Shown: piece after piece, positions 20,092 to 29,736 of the stretch
How positions within the stretch are numbered: position 1 is the first letter of the stretch
Layout: every line of letters starts with the position of its first letter
Assembly (NCBI RefSeq): GCF_004331255.1
Contig: NZ_SJOF01000002.1
Span: 186,001-250,000, forward strand
Direction: 5' to 3'
Source of the DNA: Acinetobacter sp. ANC 4173
Lineage (GTDB): Bacteria > Pseudomonadota > Gammaproteobacteria > Pseudomonadales > Moraxellaceae
Length of the DNA stretch: 64,000 bases
Made by a program: the position numbers and the translations under genes
The notes under the pieces: model-generated
The model's database searches: none
Told to the model about the DNA's origin: nothing
What the model saw: only the letters and a program-made list of their open reading frames with translations

Positions 20092-20346
20092 AATAAAGGA
20101 GACTCACCAAATGTTGGAAAATTAGAGACTTAGTTTACTATATTCCTGACCAATAATCCTATATCAAGTGTATTAGAGTTCAGTATCAATAAAAATCACA
20201 ATTATAAAATAATAAATGCTTTAAGAGCGTATTCAAACTAGCATTGTTTACCTGAAAAGGAAATGCCATAGCGACATTCACTCCCTCTCACCGATGTAAA
20301 ATGCCTCTATACAATGTCTATTTTATGCAAGCAATTCAGCAGTACG

Positions 20347-20541
20347 CTACAGCGACTCTTGATGTGTTGTGGGAAATTTTGCCTCAAATTCTGCCTTTTT
20401 ATAAGCGTCATAAGATGCTTTACTAATCATTACCGCCGATTCTCGCCCTTTACGGGTAATTTCAACAGGATCACCAGCCACCGCCTTATCCATAATCATG
20501 GACAATACCGCTTTGGCATTGCTGCAATTAAAACTTTCCAT
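20347..20541 (-). CDS. Orphan Phd/YefM-family antitoxin-like protein
   Basis: A 64-residue protein with the Phd/YefM pattern: a conserved N-terminal strand, AKAVLSMIMDKAVAGDPVEITRKG, then a SAVMISKASYDAY strand and helix. Such proteins normally bind DNA and neutralise a RelE/YoeB/Doc toxin encoded next to them. No toxin gene is visible downstream (20092-20346) or upstream, where the neighbour is a metabolic dehydrogenase. It has GAGGA 9 bases before the ATG and follows the dehydrogenase gene by 67 bases on the same strand, so it is probably translated from the sugar-acid transcript. A role as a solitary regulator or a remnant of a lost pair is possible. Confidence 0.75.
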   Translation of the reverse strand: MESFNCSNAKAVLSMIMDKAVAGDPVEITRKGRESAVMISKASYDAYKKAEFEAKFPTTHQESL

Positions 20542-20608
20542 AAAATACTGTCCTCAATAAAGCCACGCCATGATCAATCACGGCGTGGCTTTGGTTTAAT
20601 CCATTAAA

Positions 20609-22195
20609 TTAAAGTGCCGCTTTGGTCAGCTCACCATTAATCAAACGATTAATTTGCAATGGATTTTCATCTTTCAATGCTGCTGGCAATAACACCTGTG
20701 GTGTATTTTGATAACAGACTGGGCGCATGAAACGTTCAATGGCACCTGTACCTACCGATGTGCCACGTGCATCGCTAGTTGCAGGAAATGGGCCACCATG
20801 CACCATAGCATCACATACCTCTACCCCAGTCGGGAAGCCGTTAAACAGTACACGACCAGCCTTACGGGTAAACAATGCCAATAATTGATTTGCTGCTGCT
20901 AGTTCAGCATCTTCACCAATAATGGTAGCTGTCAATTGACCTGCCAATTGTTCAAGACCTTGTAACAATGTCGCTTCATCGTCAACCCCAACTACAATCG
21001 ACATTGGACCAAACACTTCGTGCTGTAATTTGGCATTACCCGCCAACAACACACTTTGGTCTGCTTGGAACAAGTTCGCCGATGCTTGTGAAATCAATGT
21101 TGCTTCCTGACCTTGAGCAATCAGTTCAAAACCAGCTTCTGTTTTTAACTCAGCAATACCTTGTTGGTAGCTTTTTAGAGTTCCGGGATTGAGCATGACT
21201 TGTGGCACAGCTTGTTGGGTATGTGCAATTAAGCCTTCAACAAATTGGTCAAATTCAGGGCTTTTCACCCCTAAAATTAACCCTGGTTTGGTACAGAATT
21301 GACCACAACCCATATTAAATGATGCAACAGTCTCTTGTGCAATTTGCGCACCACGAGCAGCTAAGGCTTGAGGCATCACCACAACTGGATTCACACTCGA
21401 CATTTCAGCAAACACAGGAATCGGTTGCGGACGGTTTTGCGCAAGATGATACAGCGCCATGCCACCTTCCAAAGACCCTGTGAAACCAACCGCTTGAATC
21501 AGTGGATGTGCCACCAAATCTGCACCAACACGTGAACCAAAAATCATGTTGAACGTGCCTGCTGGCATTCCACAGTTTACTACTGCTTTTTCAATGGCTT
21601 CACCCACCAGTTCCGCAGTTGCCATGTGTCCAGAATGTGCTTTAAATACTACAGGGCAACCCGCAGCTAAAGCAGCAACTGTGTCACCACCAGCAGTCGA
21701 GAACGCCAATGGGAAGTTACTTGCACCAAACACTGCCACTGGGCCTAAAGCCACTTTGCATTGACGAATGTCCACGCGCGGCATTGGTTTCCGTTCTGGC
21801 AATGCAGGATCTATACGTGCAGCATAAAAATCACCTCGACGTAACAATTGAGCAAATAAACGCAACTGACCTGTTACACGACCTGTTTCACCTTGCAAAC
21901 GTGGCAAAGGCAAACCTGTTTCTAAAGCAGCAACTTCTTGCAGCTTTGCACCCAAAGCTTCAATTTGTACTGCAATTTCTTCTAAAAATTCAGCACGTTG
22001 TCCTTGCGAAGTTTGGCTATATACAGCAAAGGCAGCCTCAGCAGCTTTTGCCGCAGCGTCGACTTCTTCAAGCGTTGCTTGGCTGTAGACATAACCTGTG
22101 AGTTGGTAGTCAGTTGCATTAATACTTTCAATTGCAGGTGCATGTGTTGCTACACGCTGACCATTGATAAATTGTTTACCATTATTAATTGCCAT
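20609..22195 (-). CDS. 2-oxoglutarate semialdehyde (2,5-dioxovalerate) dehydrogenase
   Basis: Oxidises 2-oxoglutarate semialdehyde to 2-oxoglutarate with NAD(P)+, the last step of the glucarate/galactarate route. The 528-residue protein has the aldehyde dehydrogenase core: Asn160 (GASNFPLAFS), the GFTGS nucleotide site (237-241), the general base Glu264 (FAEMSSVNP) and the catalytic Cys301 (CGQFCTKPG). Length and the GQFC context match the KGSADH subgroup and not succinate semialdehyde dehydrogenases. TTGGAG precedes the ATG by 7 bases. It is 30 bases after kdgD and followed by the orphan antitoxin gene. Confidence 0.92.
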   Translation of the reverse strand: MAINNGKQFINGQRVATHAPAIESINATDYQLTGYVYSQATLEEVDAAAKAAEAAFAVYSQTSQGQRAEFLEEIAVQIEALGAKLQEVAALETGLPLPRLQGETGRVTGQLRLFAQLLRRGDFYAARIDPALPERKPMPRVDIRQCKVALGPVAVFGASNFPLAFSTAGGDTVAALAAGCPVVFKAHSGHMATAELVGEAIEKAVVNCGMPAGTFNMIFGSRVGADLVAHPLIQAVGFTGSLEGGMALYHLAQNRPQPIPVFAEMSSVNPVVVMPQALAARGAQIAQETVASFNMGCGQFCTKPGLILGVKSPEFDQFVEGLIAHTQQAVPQVMLNPGTLKSYQQGIAELKTEAGFELIAQGQEATLISQASANLFQADQSVLLAGNAKLQHEVFGPMSIVVGVDDEATLLQGLEQLAGQLTATIIGEDAELAAANQLLALFTRKAGRVLFNGFPTGVEVCDAMVHGGPFPATSDARGTSVGTGAIERFMRPVCYQNTPQVLLPAALKDENPLQINRLINGELTKAAL

Positions 22196-22225
22196 GAATT
22201 AACTCCAATGCCTGAATTTATAAAC

Positions 22226-23137
22226 TTATTGCGGACCCAAAGTTGCAATTAATGCAGCTAAATCTTCGTAGTCTTTCGGAGTTAAATCGCTTAATGGTGG
22301 ACGGACAGGACCCGCATCATAACCTACAATCTTCGCACCCGCTTTAATCATACTTACGCCATAACCTGCTTTACGGTCACGAATTTGGATTAAAGGAAGG
22401 AAGAAATCTTTAATTAAACGGTCAGTTGTAGCCGTGTCATTTGCACGAATCGCGTTATAGAATTCCATTGCAGTTTTTGGAATGAAGTTAAATACTGCAG
22501 ATGAGTACACTGGGCAACCCAATGCTTTGTATGGTGCAGCAAATACTTCAGCAGTTGGTAAACCACCTAAGTAAGATAAACGGTCACCTACAGTTTGAGT
22601 AATGCCTGTCATCATATCAATTTGACCAGAACTATCTTTAAAACCAATCAGGTTTGGACAAGCTTCTGTCAATTCTTGCAATGATTTAAGATTTAAAAGC
22701 GATACACTACGGTTGTAAAAAATGACACCGAAATCTACAGAGTTACAAACTTGTTTAACGTGCTCGATCAAACCTTCTTGGCTTGCTTCAGTTAAATAAT
22801 GTGGCATTAAAAGAATACCTTGTGCACCAAGACGTTCTGCTTCTTGCGCTTGTGCAATTGCTTGACGTGTTGGACCACCTGCACCCGCAATAATCGGAAC
22901 GCTACCTTTGCAAGTATCTACTGCTGTCTTAATGACTTCTGAATATTCATTGCCAGTTAATGAGAAGAATTCACCGGTACCGCCTGCAGCAAAGAGTGCA
23001 CTTGCGCCGTAAGGTGCTAACCACTCTAAGCGCTTTTGATAAGTTGCTTTGTTAAAATCGCCATTTTTATCAAAGTCAGTTACTGGGAAAGAAAGTAAAC
23101 CATCTGAAACAATACTTTTTAATTCAAGAGCATCCAT
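22226..23137 (-). CDS. kdgD: 5-dehydro-4-deoxyglucarate dehydratase
   Basis: Decarboxylating dehydratase that converts 5-dehydro-4-deoxy-D-glucarate to 2-oxoglutarate semialdehyde. The protein is 303 residues from the ATG at 23137, which has GGAG 8 bases upstream; the longer frame to 23206 adds a 23-residue tail unlike the family. It belongs to the DapA/NAL class I aldolase fold: GGTGE (52-56), Tyr141 (VIFYNRS) and the Schiff-base Lys167 (LIGFKDSSG). It lies 30 bases upstream of the semialdehyde dehydrogenase gene. A terminator and an ATATGATGT site separate it from gudD, so it has its own promoter. Confidence 0.95.
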   Translation of the reverse strand: MDALELKSIVSDGLLSFPVTDFDKNGDFNKATYQKRLEWLAPYGASALFAAGGTGEFFSLTGNEYSEVIKTAVDTCKGSVPIIAGAGGPTRQAIAQAQEAERLGAQGILLMPHYLTEASQEGLIEHVKQVCNSVDFGVIFYNRSVSLLNLKSLQELTEACPNLIGFKDSSGQIDMMTGITQTVGDRLSYLGGLPTAEVFAAPYKALGCPVYSSAVFNFIPKTAMEFYNAIRANDTATTDRLIKDFFLPLIQIRDRKAGYGVSMIKAGAKIVGYDAGPVRPPLSDLTPKDYEDLAALIATLGPQ

Positions 23138-23169
23138 TAGCAGTTCTCCATGTTTGTTTGCCGTTGTCA

Positions 23170-23186
23170 GACATCTTACATCATAT
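23170..23186. promoter_or_regulatory. Candidate sugar-acid operator upstream of kdgD
   Basis: Read on the minus strand this is ATATGATGTAAGATGTC, sharing the ATATGATGT half-site with the palindrome at 18304-18326. It lies 33 bases before the kdgD start codon. Confidence 0.6.
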
Positions 23187-23341
23187 GTTTTGTTTTTTTC
23201 AATCACTTTTCAAGAAACAGCTTATTTATTTTTTATTACCATTAAATATCAAACACTTATTAAACAAAAATAAACTCAACAACATATCGACCCTACACGA
23301 CAACGACTCCGTTCCGTCAAATCATTTGCCAGAAAATAAAA

Positions 23342-23363
23342 AAAGCTGCCAGAAGGCAGCTTT
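23342..23363 (-). terminator. Terminator of gudD
   Basis: AAAGCTGCC and GGCAGCTTT, a 9-base stem with an AGAA loop. Read leftward it is followed by a T-run. It lies 22 bases beyond the gudD stop. Confidence 0.85.
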
Positions 23364-23385
23364 CTAAAAATGTAAGATGGCTTAC

Positions 23386-24720
23386 TTAGCGAACAAGACA
23401 AGGCTTTTTGTTATTAAACTTCCAATCTGGAATTAAAAATTGCATGCCTTCTGCATCGTTACGTGCGCCTAAACTATTCGCTTTATAAAGTTCATGTGCA
23501 CGGTTAATACTGTCCCAATCCAACTCAACACCTAAACCTGGGGCTGTCGGTACTTGAATTTTACCTTCTTTAATTTCAAGAGGTTGCTTGGTTAACTGGT
23601 CTGTTCCCTCTTGCCAGATCCAATGTGTATCAATTGCTGTCACTTTGCCGACCGCCGCAGCTGCAACATGCGTGAACATGGCCAATGAAATATCAAAATG
23701 GTTATTTGAATGCGAACCCCACGTTAAATTGTACATTTGACACAATTGTGAAACGCGAACTGAACCTTCAAGCGTCCAAAAATGAGGGTCCGCAAGCGGA
23801 ATATCAACGGCTTGTAATTGAATACTATGCGACATTTCTCGCCAATCGGTAGCAATCATATTGGTTGCAGTCGGAAGACCTGTTGCACGCTTAAATTCGG
23901 CCATAATTTCACGGCTGGAAAAACCTTGCTCTGCACCACAAGGGTCTTCAGCATAAGCCAATACACCTTTTAAATGCTTACCTAAAGCAATCGCTTCATC
24001 TAGATACCAAGCGCCATTTGGATCAAGTGTTACACGAGCATCTGGGAAACGGCGTGCAATAGCCGTTACTGCTTCCGCCTCTTGTTCACCAGGTAATACA
24101 CCGCCTTTTAATTTAAAGTCCTTAAAACCATAGCGGTCATATGATGCTTCAGCAAGACGCTGAATTGCATCAGGTGTTAATGCTTTTTCATGGCGCACGT
24201 TATACCAATCATGCTTTAAATGCTGCGAAGTTGCATAGTCCAAAGAGGTCTGCTTACGATCACCAATAAAGAATAAATAGCCCAGTACTTCTACTTCGCT
24301 GCGTTGTTGCCCTTCGCCTAACAGACTTGCAACATTCACATTTAAGTGTTTGCCAAGTAAATCCAGTAACGCAGACTCATATGCAGTCACCACATGAATT
24401 GTTGTTCTTAAATCAAAAGTTTGGTTCCCGCGACCGCCTGAATCTCGGTCTGCAAAGGTTTGATGAATTTTCTTTAATAAATTTTTATATTCACCAATCG
24501 GCTGACCTTCAACCAATGCTTTTGCATCATTTAGTGTTGCCAGAATTTTCTCGCCACCCGGAATTTCACCAACACCAATATTGCCAGAATTATCTTCAAT
24601 AACAAGGATGTTACGGGTGAAATAGGGACCATGAGCACCACTCAAATTCAGCAGCATACTATCATGACCCGCGACAGGTATTGCTCTGATTGATTTAACA
24701 ATAGGTGTAGTAGCCGACAT
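23386..24720 (-). CDS. gudD: Glucarate dehydratase
   Basis: Enolase-superfamily enzyme that dehydrates D-glucarate (and L-idarate) to 5-dehydro-4-deoxyglucarate. The 444-residue protein shows the acid-base lysine pair in FKLKGG, the Mg ligand region TLDPNGAW with later AEDPCG, and the catalytic His context [12 protein letters not shown]. Length matches E. coli GudD closely. AAGGAG lies 7 bases before the ATG at 24720. It is divergent from the permease gene, with two candidate operators between them. A terminator follows it, so it appears monocistronic. Confidence 0.96.
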   Translation of the reverse strand: MSATTPIVKSIRAIPVAGHDSMLLNLSGAHGPYFTRNILVIEDNSGNIGVGEIPGGEKILATLNDAKALVEGQPIGEYKNLLKKIHQTFADRDSGGRGNQTFDLRTTIHVVTAYESALLDLLGKHLNVNVASLLGEGQQRSEVEVLGYLFFIGDRKQTSLDYATSQHLKHDWYNVRHEKALTPDAIQRLAEASYDRYGFKDFKLKGGVLPGEQEAEAVTAIARRFPDARVTLDPNGAWYLDEAIALGKHLKGVLAYAEDPCGAEQGFSSREIMAEFKRATGLPTATNMIATDWREMSHSIQLQAVDIPLADPHFWTLEGSVRVSQLCQMYNLTWGSHSNNHFDISLAMFTHVAAAAVGKVTAIDTHWIWQEGTDQLTKQPLEIKEGKIQVPTAPGLGVELDWDSINRAHELYKANSLGARNDAEGMQFLIPDWKFNNKKPCLVR

Positions 24721-24770
24721 TGAAATGCTCCTTGTCTGATTGACTAAAATTTGTGATATAAAACTTATAA

Positions 24771-24780
24771 GACATCATAT
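24771..24780. promoter_or_regulatory. Candidate sugar-acid operator half-site near gudD
   Basis: GACATCATAT, the complement of ATATGATGTC, 50 bases upstream of gudD. Its other arm is poorly conserved. It is placed where it could control the gudD promoter. Confidence 0.5.
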
Positions 24781-24850
24781 CTCTTGTCAAGATAAGCATT
24801 AAAATAATTATTTTTTTAGCTGAATGCTTGCCAAAATAATATTTTTAATC

Positions 24851-24868
24851 ATATGATGTCATACATCT
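24851..24868. promoter_or_regulatory. Candidate sugar-acid operator between gudD and the permease gene
   Basis: ATATGATGTCATACATCT shares 16 consecutive positions with the palindrome at 18304-18326. It lies in the 291-base divergent region and could serve both promoters. Confidence 0.68.
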
Positions 24869-25011
24869 AAAGATTCCATTTAGAACTAGGACAATGGAAA
24901 GAGTGAGATGATTCCCTTTCAAGTTTCACTACTCTATTCTATCGATGAATTTGACATGACGTCACCTATTTCACGGAGCTGAAATAGGTCGCTTACTAAA
25001 AGAGTTTGTAT

Positions 25012-26373
25012 ATGGACAATTTGCAAACAAGTACAGCTGTAGTGCCATTAAGGGCAACCCATACCAAAACCCGTTATTATATTTTAGCGATGATTTTTTT
25101 GGTTACAGCTTTAAACTACGGTGATCGAGCAACTATCTCGATGGCTGCCACGCCAATGTCTCAGGAATTAGGTTTAAATTCTGTGACTATGGGCTATATC
25201 TTCTCTGCTTTCGGCTGGGCGTATGTAATTGGTCAAATCCCTGGGGGGTGGCTATTAGATAAGTTCGGTGCAAGAAGAGTTTATTTCTGGAGCATTATGC
25301 TCTGGTCAATCTTTACAGTGATGTTGGGTTTTGTTGATATTTGGGGCTCAATTCCTTTAATCATCGCATCATTATTCATCTTACGTTTTCTTGTGGGTTT
25401 ATCAGAAAGCCCTGCTTTCCCAGGTAACAGTCAAATTGTGGCTGCGTGGTTCCCCACTAAAGAACGCGGTACTGCTGCCGCAATTTTTAACTCAGCTCAA
25501 TATTTTGCAACAGTAATTTTTGCTCCATTTATGGGGTGGCTCGTTGCACAAATCCATTGGCAATCCGTTTTCTGGATTATGGGTGGATTAGGAATTGTTG
25601 TGGCTTTCATTTGGCTTAAGGTTATCTATAGTCCAGAAAAGCATCCAACCGTTAATACAGATGAATTGAAGTTCATTAAAGCGGGTGGCGCACTCACCAA
25701 TATGGGTGAAAATCAATCCAAAGTTGTAGATGCAGAAAATAAAATAAGCTTTAAAAAGATTAAAAGTCTTCTCGCATCACGCATGCTCTTAGGTATTTTT
25801 ATTGCCCAATATTGTATTACTTGTTTGACATATTTCTTCCTAACATGGTTCCCAGTGTACCTTGTAAAAGAACGTCATATGACCATTTTGCAAGCTGGTT
25901 TTGCGGCTGTTGCACCTGCACTCTGTGGTTTTATTGGGGGTATTTTGGGTGGTTTGGTTTCAGACCGATTAATTAAAATGAATCGCTCTTTAACATTCGC
26001 TCGTAAGCTGCCAATTATTTTAGGCCTATTCTTATCGACCAGTATTGTGATTTGTAACTATGTGGAATCGCATACAGCCATCATCTTCTTTATGTCATTG
26101 GCTTTCTTCGGCAAAGGGTTTGGCTCTTTAGGCTGGGCAGTTATGTCCGATGTTGCACCAAAAGAAATGATTGGTTTATCGGGTGGTTTATTCAATACCT
26201 TTGGTAATACTGCGGGTATCGTCATCCCAATCGTGATTGGTTACATCATTAATTCAACGGGTTCATTCAATGGTGCCCTAGTATTTGTGGGTATCCATGC
26301 GGTTATTGCGATTTTATGCTACCTCTTCATGGTTGGCAAAATCCAACGCTTTGAACTTAAAACAACGCCATAA
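25012..26373 (+). CDS. gudP: D-glucarate/D-galactarate permease (MFS, anion:cation symporter family)
   Basis: Inner-membrane transporter of 453 residues with 12 helices. It closely follows the E. coli GudP/GarP pattern: TALNYGDRATISMA in helix 1, GYIFSAFGWAYVIGQIPGGWLLDKFG in helix 2 and its loop, and AAWFPTKERGTAAAIFNSAQYF in helix 4. It would import glucarate or galactarate by H+ symport. I prefer the ATG at 25012 to the TTG at 25006; AAGAG lies 7 bases upstream. It is divergent from gudD and 74 bases upstream of garD in the same direction. Which diacid it prefers cannot be read from the sequence. Confidence 0.92.
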   Translation: MDNLQTSTAVVPLRATHTKTRYYILAMIFLVTALNYGDRATISMAATPMSQELGLNSVTMGYIFSAFGWAYVIGQIPGGWLLDKFGARRVYFWSIMLWSIFTVMLGFVDIWGSIPLIIASLFILRFLVGLSESPAFPGNSQIVAAWFPTKERGTAAAIFNSAQYFATVIFAPFMGWLVAQIHWQSVFWIMGGLGIVVAFIWLKVIYSPEKHPTVNTDELKFIKAGGALTNMGENQSKVVDAENKISFKKIKSLLASRMLLGIFIAQYCITCLTYFFLTWFPVYLVKERHMTILQAGFAAVAPALCGFIGGILGGLVSDRLIKMNRSLTFARKLPIILGLFLSTSIVICNYVESHTAIIFFMSLAFFGKGFGSLGWAVMSDVAPKEMIGLSGGLFNTFGNTAGIVIPIVIGYIINSTGSFNGALVFVGIHAVIAILCYLFMVGKIQRFELKTTP

Positions 26374-26447
26374 ATCTCCCCTTCAGATAGATTTGGGTCG
26401 AAGTGACCCAAATCTATCTTCTCACCCAATATATACAAGGAACGATC

Positions 26448-27998
26448 ATGCAACAAAGACCACTACTCATCAAAATTAATCCGCAAGACAACGTCGCGAT
26501 CGTGGTGAACGATGGTGGTCTTGCACAAAATACTTATGTTGAAGCACAAGATATCACTTTGGTTGAAGCTGTTCCCCAAGGGCATAAAGTTTTATTAACA
26601 GCATTAAAAGAAAATGATCCGATTGTTCGCTATGGTGAAATTATTGGATATGCAAATAAAGAATTAAATGCAGGCTCATGGGTCAATGAAGCGGTAACGC
26701 TGATGCCTGAAGCACCCACTTTAGACTCTTTAGAGCTTGCGACTCGCCCTGCCCCAGTACTTGAACCCCTCACTGGTTATACTTTTAAAGGTTATAAAAA
26801 CAAAGATGGTTCTGTCGGTACTAAAAACTTATTGGCAATTACCACCAGCGTAAACTGCGTTGAAGGGATTGTCGATCATGTGGTTAAAATCGTAGAACGT
26901 GAATTACTGCATAAATATCCAAATGTCGATGGTATTGTCGGACTCAATCACCTATATGGATGTGGAGTCGCGATTGATGCACCGGCCGCGATTGTGCCAA
27001 TTCGCACCATTCATAACTTAGCGCTGAATCCAAACTTTGGTGGCGAAGTCATGGTGGTCAGCTTAGGCTGTGAAAAAATGCAGCCTGAACGCTTACTGAA
27101 TATTCCTGCAGAAAACAAACGTATTCCTGTCGAAGACCAAGACATTATTCAACTACAAGATGAACGTCATAATGGTTTCCAAAGCATGATTGACCATATT
27201 CTTGCGGTGGCAGAACACCATTTAGAAAAACTCAATCAGCGCCAACGTGAAGATGTTTGTGCATCAAACCTCGTTGTGGGTATGCAATGTGGTGGCAGTG
27301 ATGCGTTCTCAGGTGTAACCTCTAACCCTGCTGTTGGTTTTGCCTCTGATCTGATTATCCGTTGTGGTGGAACAGTGATGTTCTCGGAAGTGACGGAAGT
27401 GCGTGATGGTATTCATTTACTGACACCGCGCGCTGAAAATGAGCAAGTTGCAAAAGACCTGATCCGTGAAATGCAATGGTATGATGACTACCTCGCCGCA
27501 GGTAAAGTCGATCGTAGTGCCAATACCACACCCGGAAACAAAAAAGGTGGTTTAAACAACATTGTGGAAAAAGCCATGGGCTCGATTGCCAAATCTGGCA
27601 GTTCAGCCATTGTTGAAGTATTAGCACCAGGTCAAAAACCAAGCAAAAAAGGACTGATTTTTGCGGCAACCCCATCCAGCGACTTTATTTGTGGTACACA
27701 ACAAATGGCTTCGGGTATTACGGTACAAGTTTTCACGACGGGTCGCGGCACGCCTTATGGTTTAGCCGCAGTTCCTGTGATTAAAATGGCAAGTCGCAAT
27801 ACCATTGCTAACCGCTGGTATGACTTAATAGATATTAGTGCTGGCGATATTGCTATTGGCAAGCGTAGTATTGAACAAGTGGGCTGGGAATTGTTTGAAC
27901 TCATCCTTCAAGTTGCAAGTGGTGAAAAGAAAACTTGGTCAGATCACTGGGGAATTCATAACTCTCTAGCTGTTTTCAACCCAGCACCTGTAACCTAA
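26448..27998 (+). CDS. garD: Galactarate dehydratase
   Basis: Dehydrates meso-galactarate to 5-dehydro-4-deoxyglucarate, feeding kdgD. The 516-residue protein has an N-terminal SAF-like domain (about 1-95, beginning [18 protein letters not shown]). The larger catalytic part carries conserved cysteines in [19 protein letters not shown] and [11 protein letters not shown], expected for an Fe-dependent UxaA/GarD enzyme. I use the ATG at 26448, with AAGGA 7 bases upstream; an in-frame GTG at 26403 would add 15 unrelated residues. It is co-oriented with the permease and the EamA gene, suggesting one operon. Confidence 0.95.
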   Translation: MQQRPLLIKINPQDNVAIVVNDGGLAQNTYVEAQDITLVEAVPQGHKVLLTALKENDPIVRYGEIIGYANKELNAGSWVNEAVTLMPEAPTLDSLELATRPAPVLEPLTGYTFKGYKNKDGSVGTKNLLAITTSVNCVEGIVDHVVKIVERELLHKYPNVDGIVGLNHLYGCGVAIDAPAAIVPIRTIHNLALNPNFGGEVMVVSLGCEKMQPERLLNIPAENKRIPVEDQDIIQLQDERHNGFQSMIDHILAVAEHHLEKLNQRQREDVCASNLVVGMQCGGSDAFSGVTSNPAVGFASDLIIRCGGTVMFSEVTEVRDGIHLLTPRAENEQVAKDLIREMQWYDDYLAAGKVDRSANTTPGNKKGGLNNIVEKAMGSIAKSGSSAIVEVLAPGQKPSKKGLIFAATPSSDFICGTQQMASGITVQVFTTGRGTPYGLAAVPVIKMASRNTIANRWYDLIDISAGDIAIGKRSIEQVGWELFELILQVASGEKKTWSDHWGIHNSLAVFNPAPVT

Positions 27999-28005
27999 AT
28001 TTTGT

Positions 28006-28045
28006 TGGGTTAAAAGTATCGTCATTACATACAACTTTTAACCCA
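28006..28045 (+). other. Hairpin between garD and the EamA gene
   Basis: Perfect 12-base arms TGGGTTAAAAGT and ACTTTTAACCCA with a 16-base loop. No T-run follows, so it is more likely an mRNA processing or attenuation structure than a full terminator. Confidence 0.5.
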
Positions 28046-28074
28046 TTCAACTCAAGAATAGGATCAACTTTTTT

Positions 28075-28968
28075 ATGTTGCAAAACACGTTCGCATCCTC
28101 TAATGCCGTGGGTAAAGCACTCCTCTGTTTAATGACCTCTGCTTTCCTGTTTTCCATTATGGGTGTGTGTATTCGTTTTGCATCTGAAACGGTAGATAAT
28201 CCAACCGTGGTTTTTTTTAGAAATGCCGTCGGATTGTTTATTTTTATTCCTATGCTGTTTAAGCAGGGCTTAAGTTTTATTAAAACCGATAAATTGTGGA
28301 TGCATACTTGGCGCAGTATGGTCGGTTTAGCCGCAATGTATGGTTTTTTCTATGCCATCGCACATCTTAAACTTTCTAATGCAATGGTGTTTAGCTACTC
28401 ATCTCCGATCTTCATTCCACTGATTGCCTATTTCTTTTTAAAAGAAAGAATTAGTCAAGGTATGATTGTTGCTGCCGTAGTTGGTTTAATTGGGGTACTG
28501 CTGGTTGCAAAACCCGATCAGGGACTATTTAACAGCTTATCTTTTATTGGCTTAGGTGCATGTTTTTTATCTGCGATGGCCTTTGTCACGGTACGTGCAC
28601 TGACCAATACCGAGCCGCCAGAACGAATTGTTTTTTACTTCTGTATTTTCGGCACACTCATCTCCTCTATTCCGATGTATTGGCACTGGCGCGTGTTTAG
28701 CCTCAAAGAATTGCTACTCTTAATTACGGTAGGACTTTTAGCGAACATCAGTCAACTCTTTATGTCATATGCCTACAGCCTTGCCCCTGCTGGGCAAATT
28801 GGACCGATGAATTATATTGCGATTGTGTTTGCAGGCATTTGGGGCTTTATTTTCTGGCATGAAATTCCAGATGTATTTAGCATTTTAGGAATCTCTATTA
28901 TTTTAATGGCAATTTTAGGTTGTAACCCGACCATCATGGCTAAAATTAAACAGATGGTTAAGGCTTAG
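28075..28968 (+). CDS. EamA/DMT-superfamily transporter
   Basis: Inner-membrane protein of 297 residues with ten hydrophobic segments and the two EamA repeats (about 15-145 and 155-285). The first repeat ends with the typical SSPIFIPLIAYFFLKERI. The second has AYSLAPAGQIGPMNYIAIVFAGIWGFIFWHE. The family exports or imports diverse small metabolites, so the substrate is not predictable. It starts 76 bases after garD in the same direction, which suggests export or exchange of a sugar-acid intermediate, but that is inference. A hairpin in the gap may lower its expression. Confidence 0.82.
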   Translation: MLQNTFASSNAVGKALLCLMTSAFLFSIMGVCIRFASETVDNPTVVFFRNAVGLFIFIPMLFKQGLSFIKTDKLWMHTWRSMVGLAAMYGFFYAIAHLKLSNAMVFSYSSPIFIPLIAYFFLKERISQGMIVAAVVGLIGVLLVAKPDQGLFNSLSFIGLGACFLSAMAFVTVRALTNTEPPERIVFYFCIFGTLISSIPMYWHWRVFSLKELLLLITVGLLANISQLFMSYAYSLAPAGQIGPMNYIAIVFAGIWGFIFWHEIPDVFSILGISIILMAILGCNPTIMAKIKQMVKA

Positions 28969-29078
28969 CTCTCTTTGAATTAATTAAAAAAACTTAGAAG
29001 TACATTCCACTGTCTACTTCTAGGTTTCGACATCACAATCGTTTTGGGAAGACATTTAGTAGCCGAGCATGACCTCTA

Positions 29079-29335
29079 CTAGTAGCCGCGTATAACATCT
29101 ACCTCATTGAGCAAACTTTTATACACCATCACAAATTGATTATTTTCAACAATTTGTTGCACAACGACATTTAAGTCGGCATGTGAGGCTATATGTGGCG
29201 TTACAACAATATTCGATGATGCCACAAGGGATTTTCTGAGCTTAATGGCTCATGCTCAAACACATCTAAAATAGTTCCATCTAAATGCCCTGAATCTAAG
29301 GCAGCCAATAAATCACAGGTATTATTGATTAAATT
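29079..29335 (-). pseudogene. C-terminal remnant of a GhrA-type glyoxylate/hydroxypyruvate reductase, frameshifted
   Basis: Two adjoining minus-strand frames together read as the end of GhrA. Upstream is [23 protein letters not shown]. After a frame change near 29235 comes [17 protein letters not shown] with QQIVENN, ending VDVIRGY and TAG at 29079-29081. The N-terminal two thirds, including the nucleotide-binding fold, is missing. The final codons are partly duplicated just beyond the stop (TAGTAGCCG recurs at 29057 and 29080). The catalytic His context TPHIASH is still recognisable, so decay is recent. Confidence 0.8.
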
Positions 29336-29736
29336 TATTAGAATCAAAAACAGGGACATTTTTGTTTCTACAAATGCTAAAAAATAATCACATCATGGAT
29401 GATGTACTTTTGTAAATTTCATACAAAGCCAAAATTTTCAAAATAATTATCTGATTTAATTAGAAAAAAATTCATAATCATAATTTCTTTCAATTTGCTT
29501 TCTGCTTAAACTTTACAAAACCTTTTTAAATCATTATTTTGACCCAATTAAAGACAGGTATCCCAATTTAGATATCTCCCCTACAAGTTATAGCATGACT
29601 GTTTCAAGCTTAATCAAACTAGGTTAATTGTTGTTTTTATCGGCATTTCTTCTACAATAGTTTAATTCTGTTTAAGAAAAAGTTGCTATAGTCTTCTCAC
29701 AAGTTCTTTTATAGTGATCTTATACGGAACATATGC
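29336..29736. other. AT-rich gap upstream of the TetR gene
   Basis: About 400 very AT-rich bases between the GhrA remnant and the TetR-family gene. No open frame or recognisable remnant is visible. The right end must contain the TetR promoter. Confidence 0.4.

Noticed and set aside
20092..20346. A toxin gene paired with the Phd/YefM-like protein
   Set aside because: The downstream 255 bases hold no frame longer than a few codons on the right strand and no RelE, YoeB or Doc pattern.
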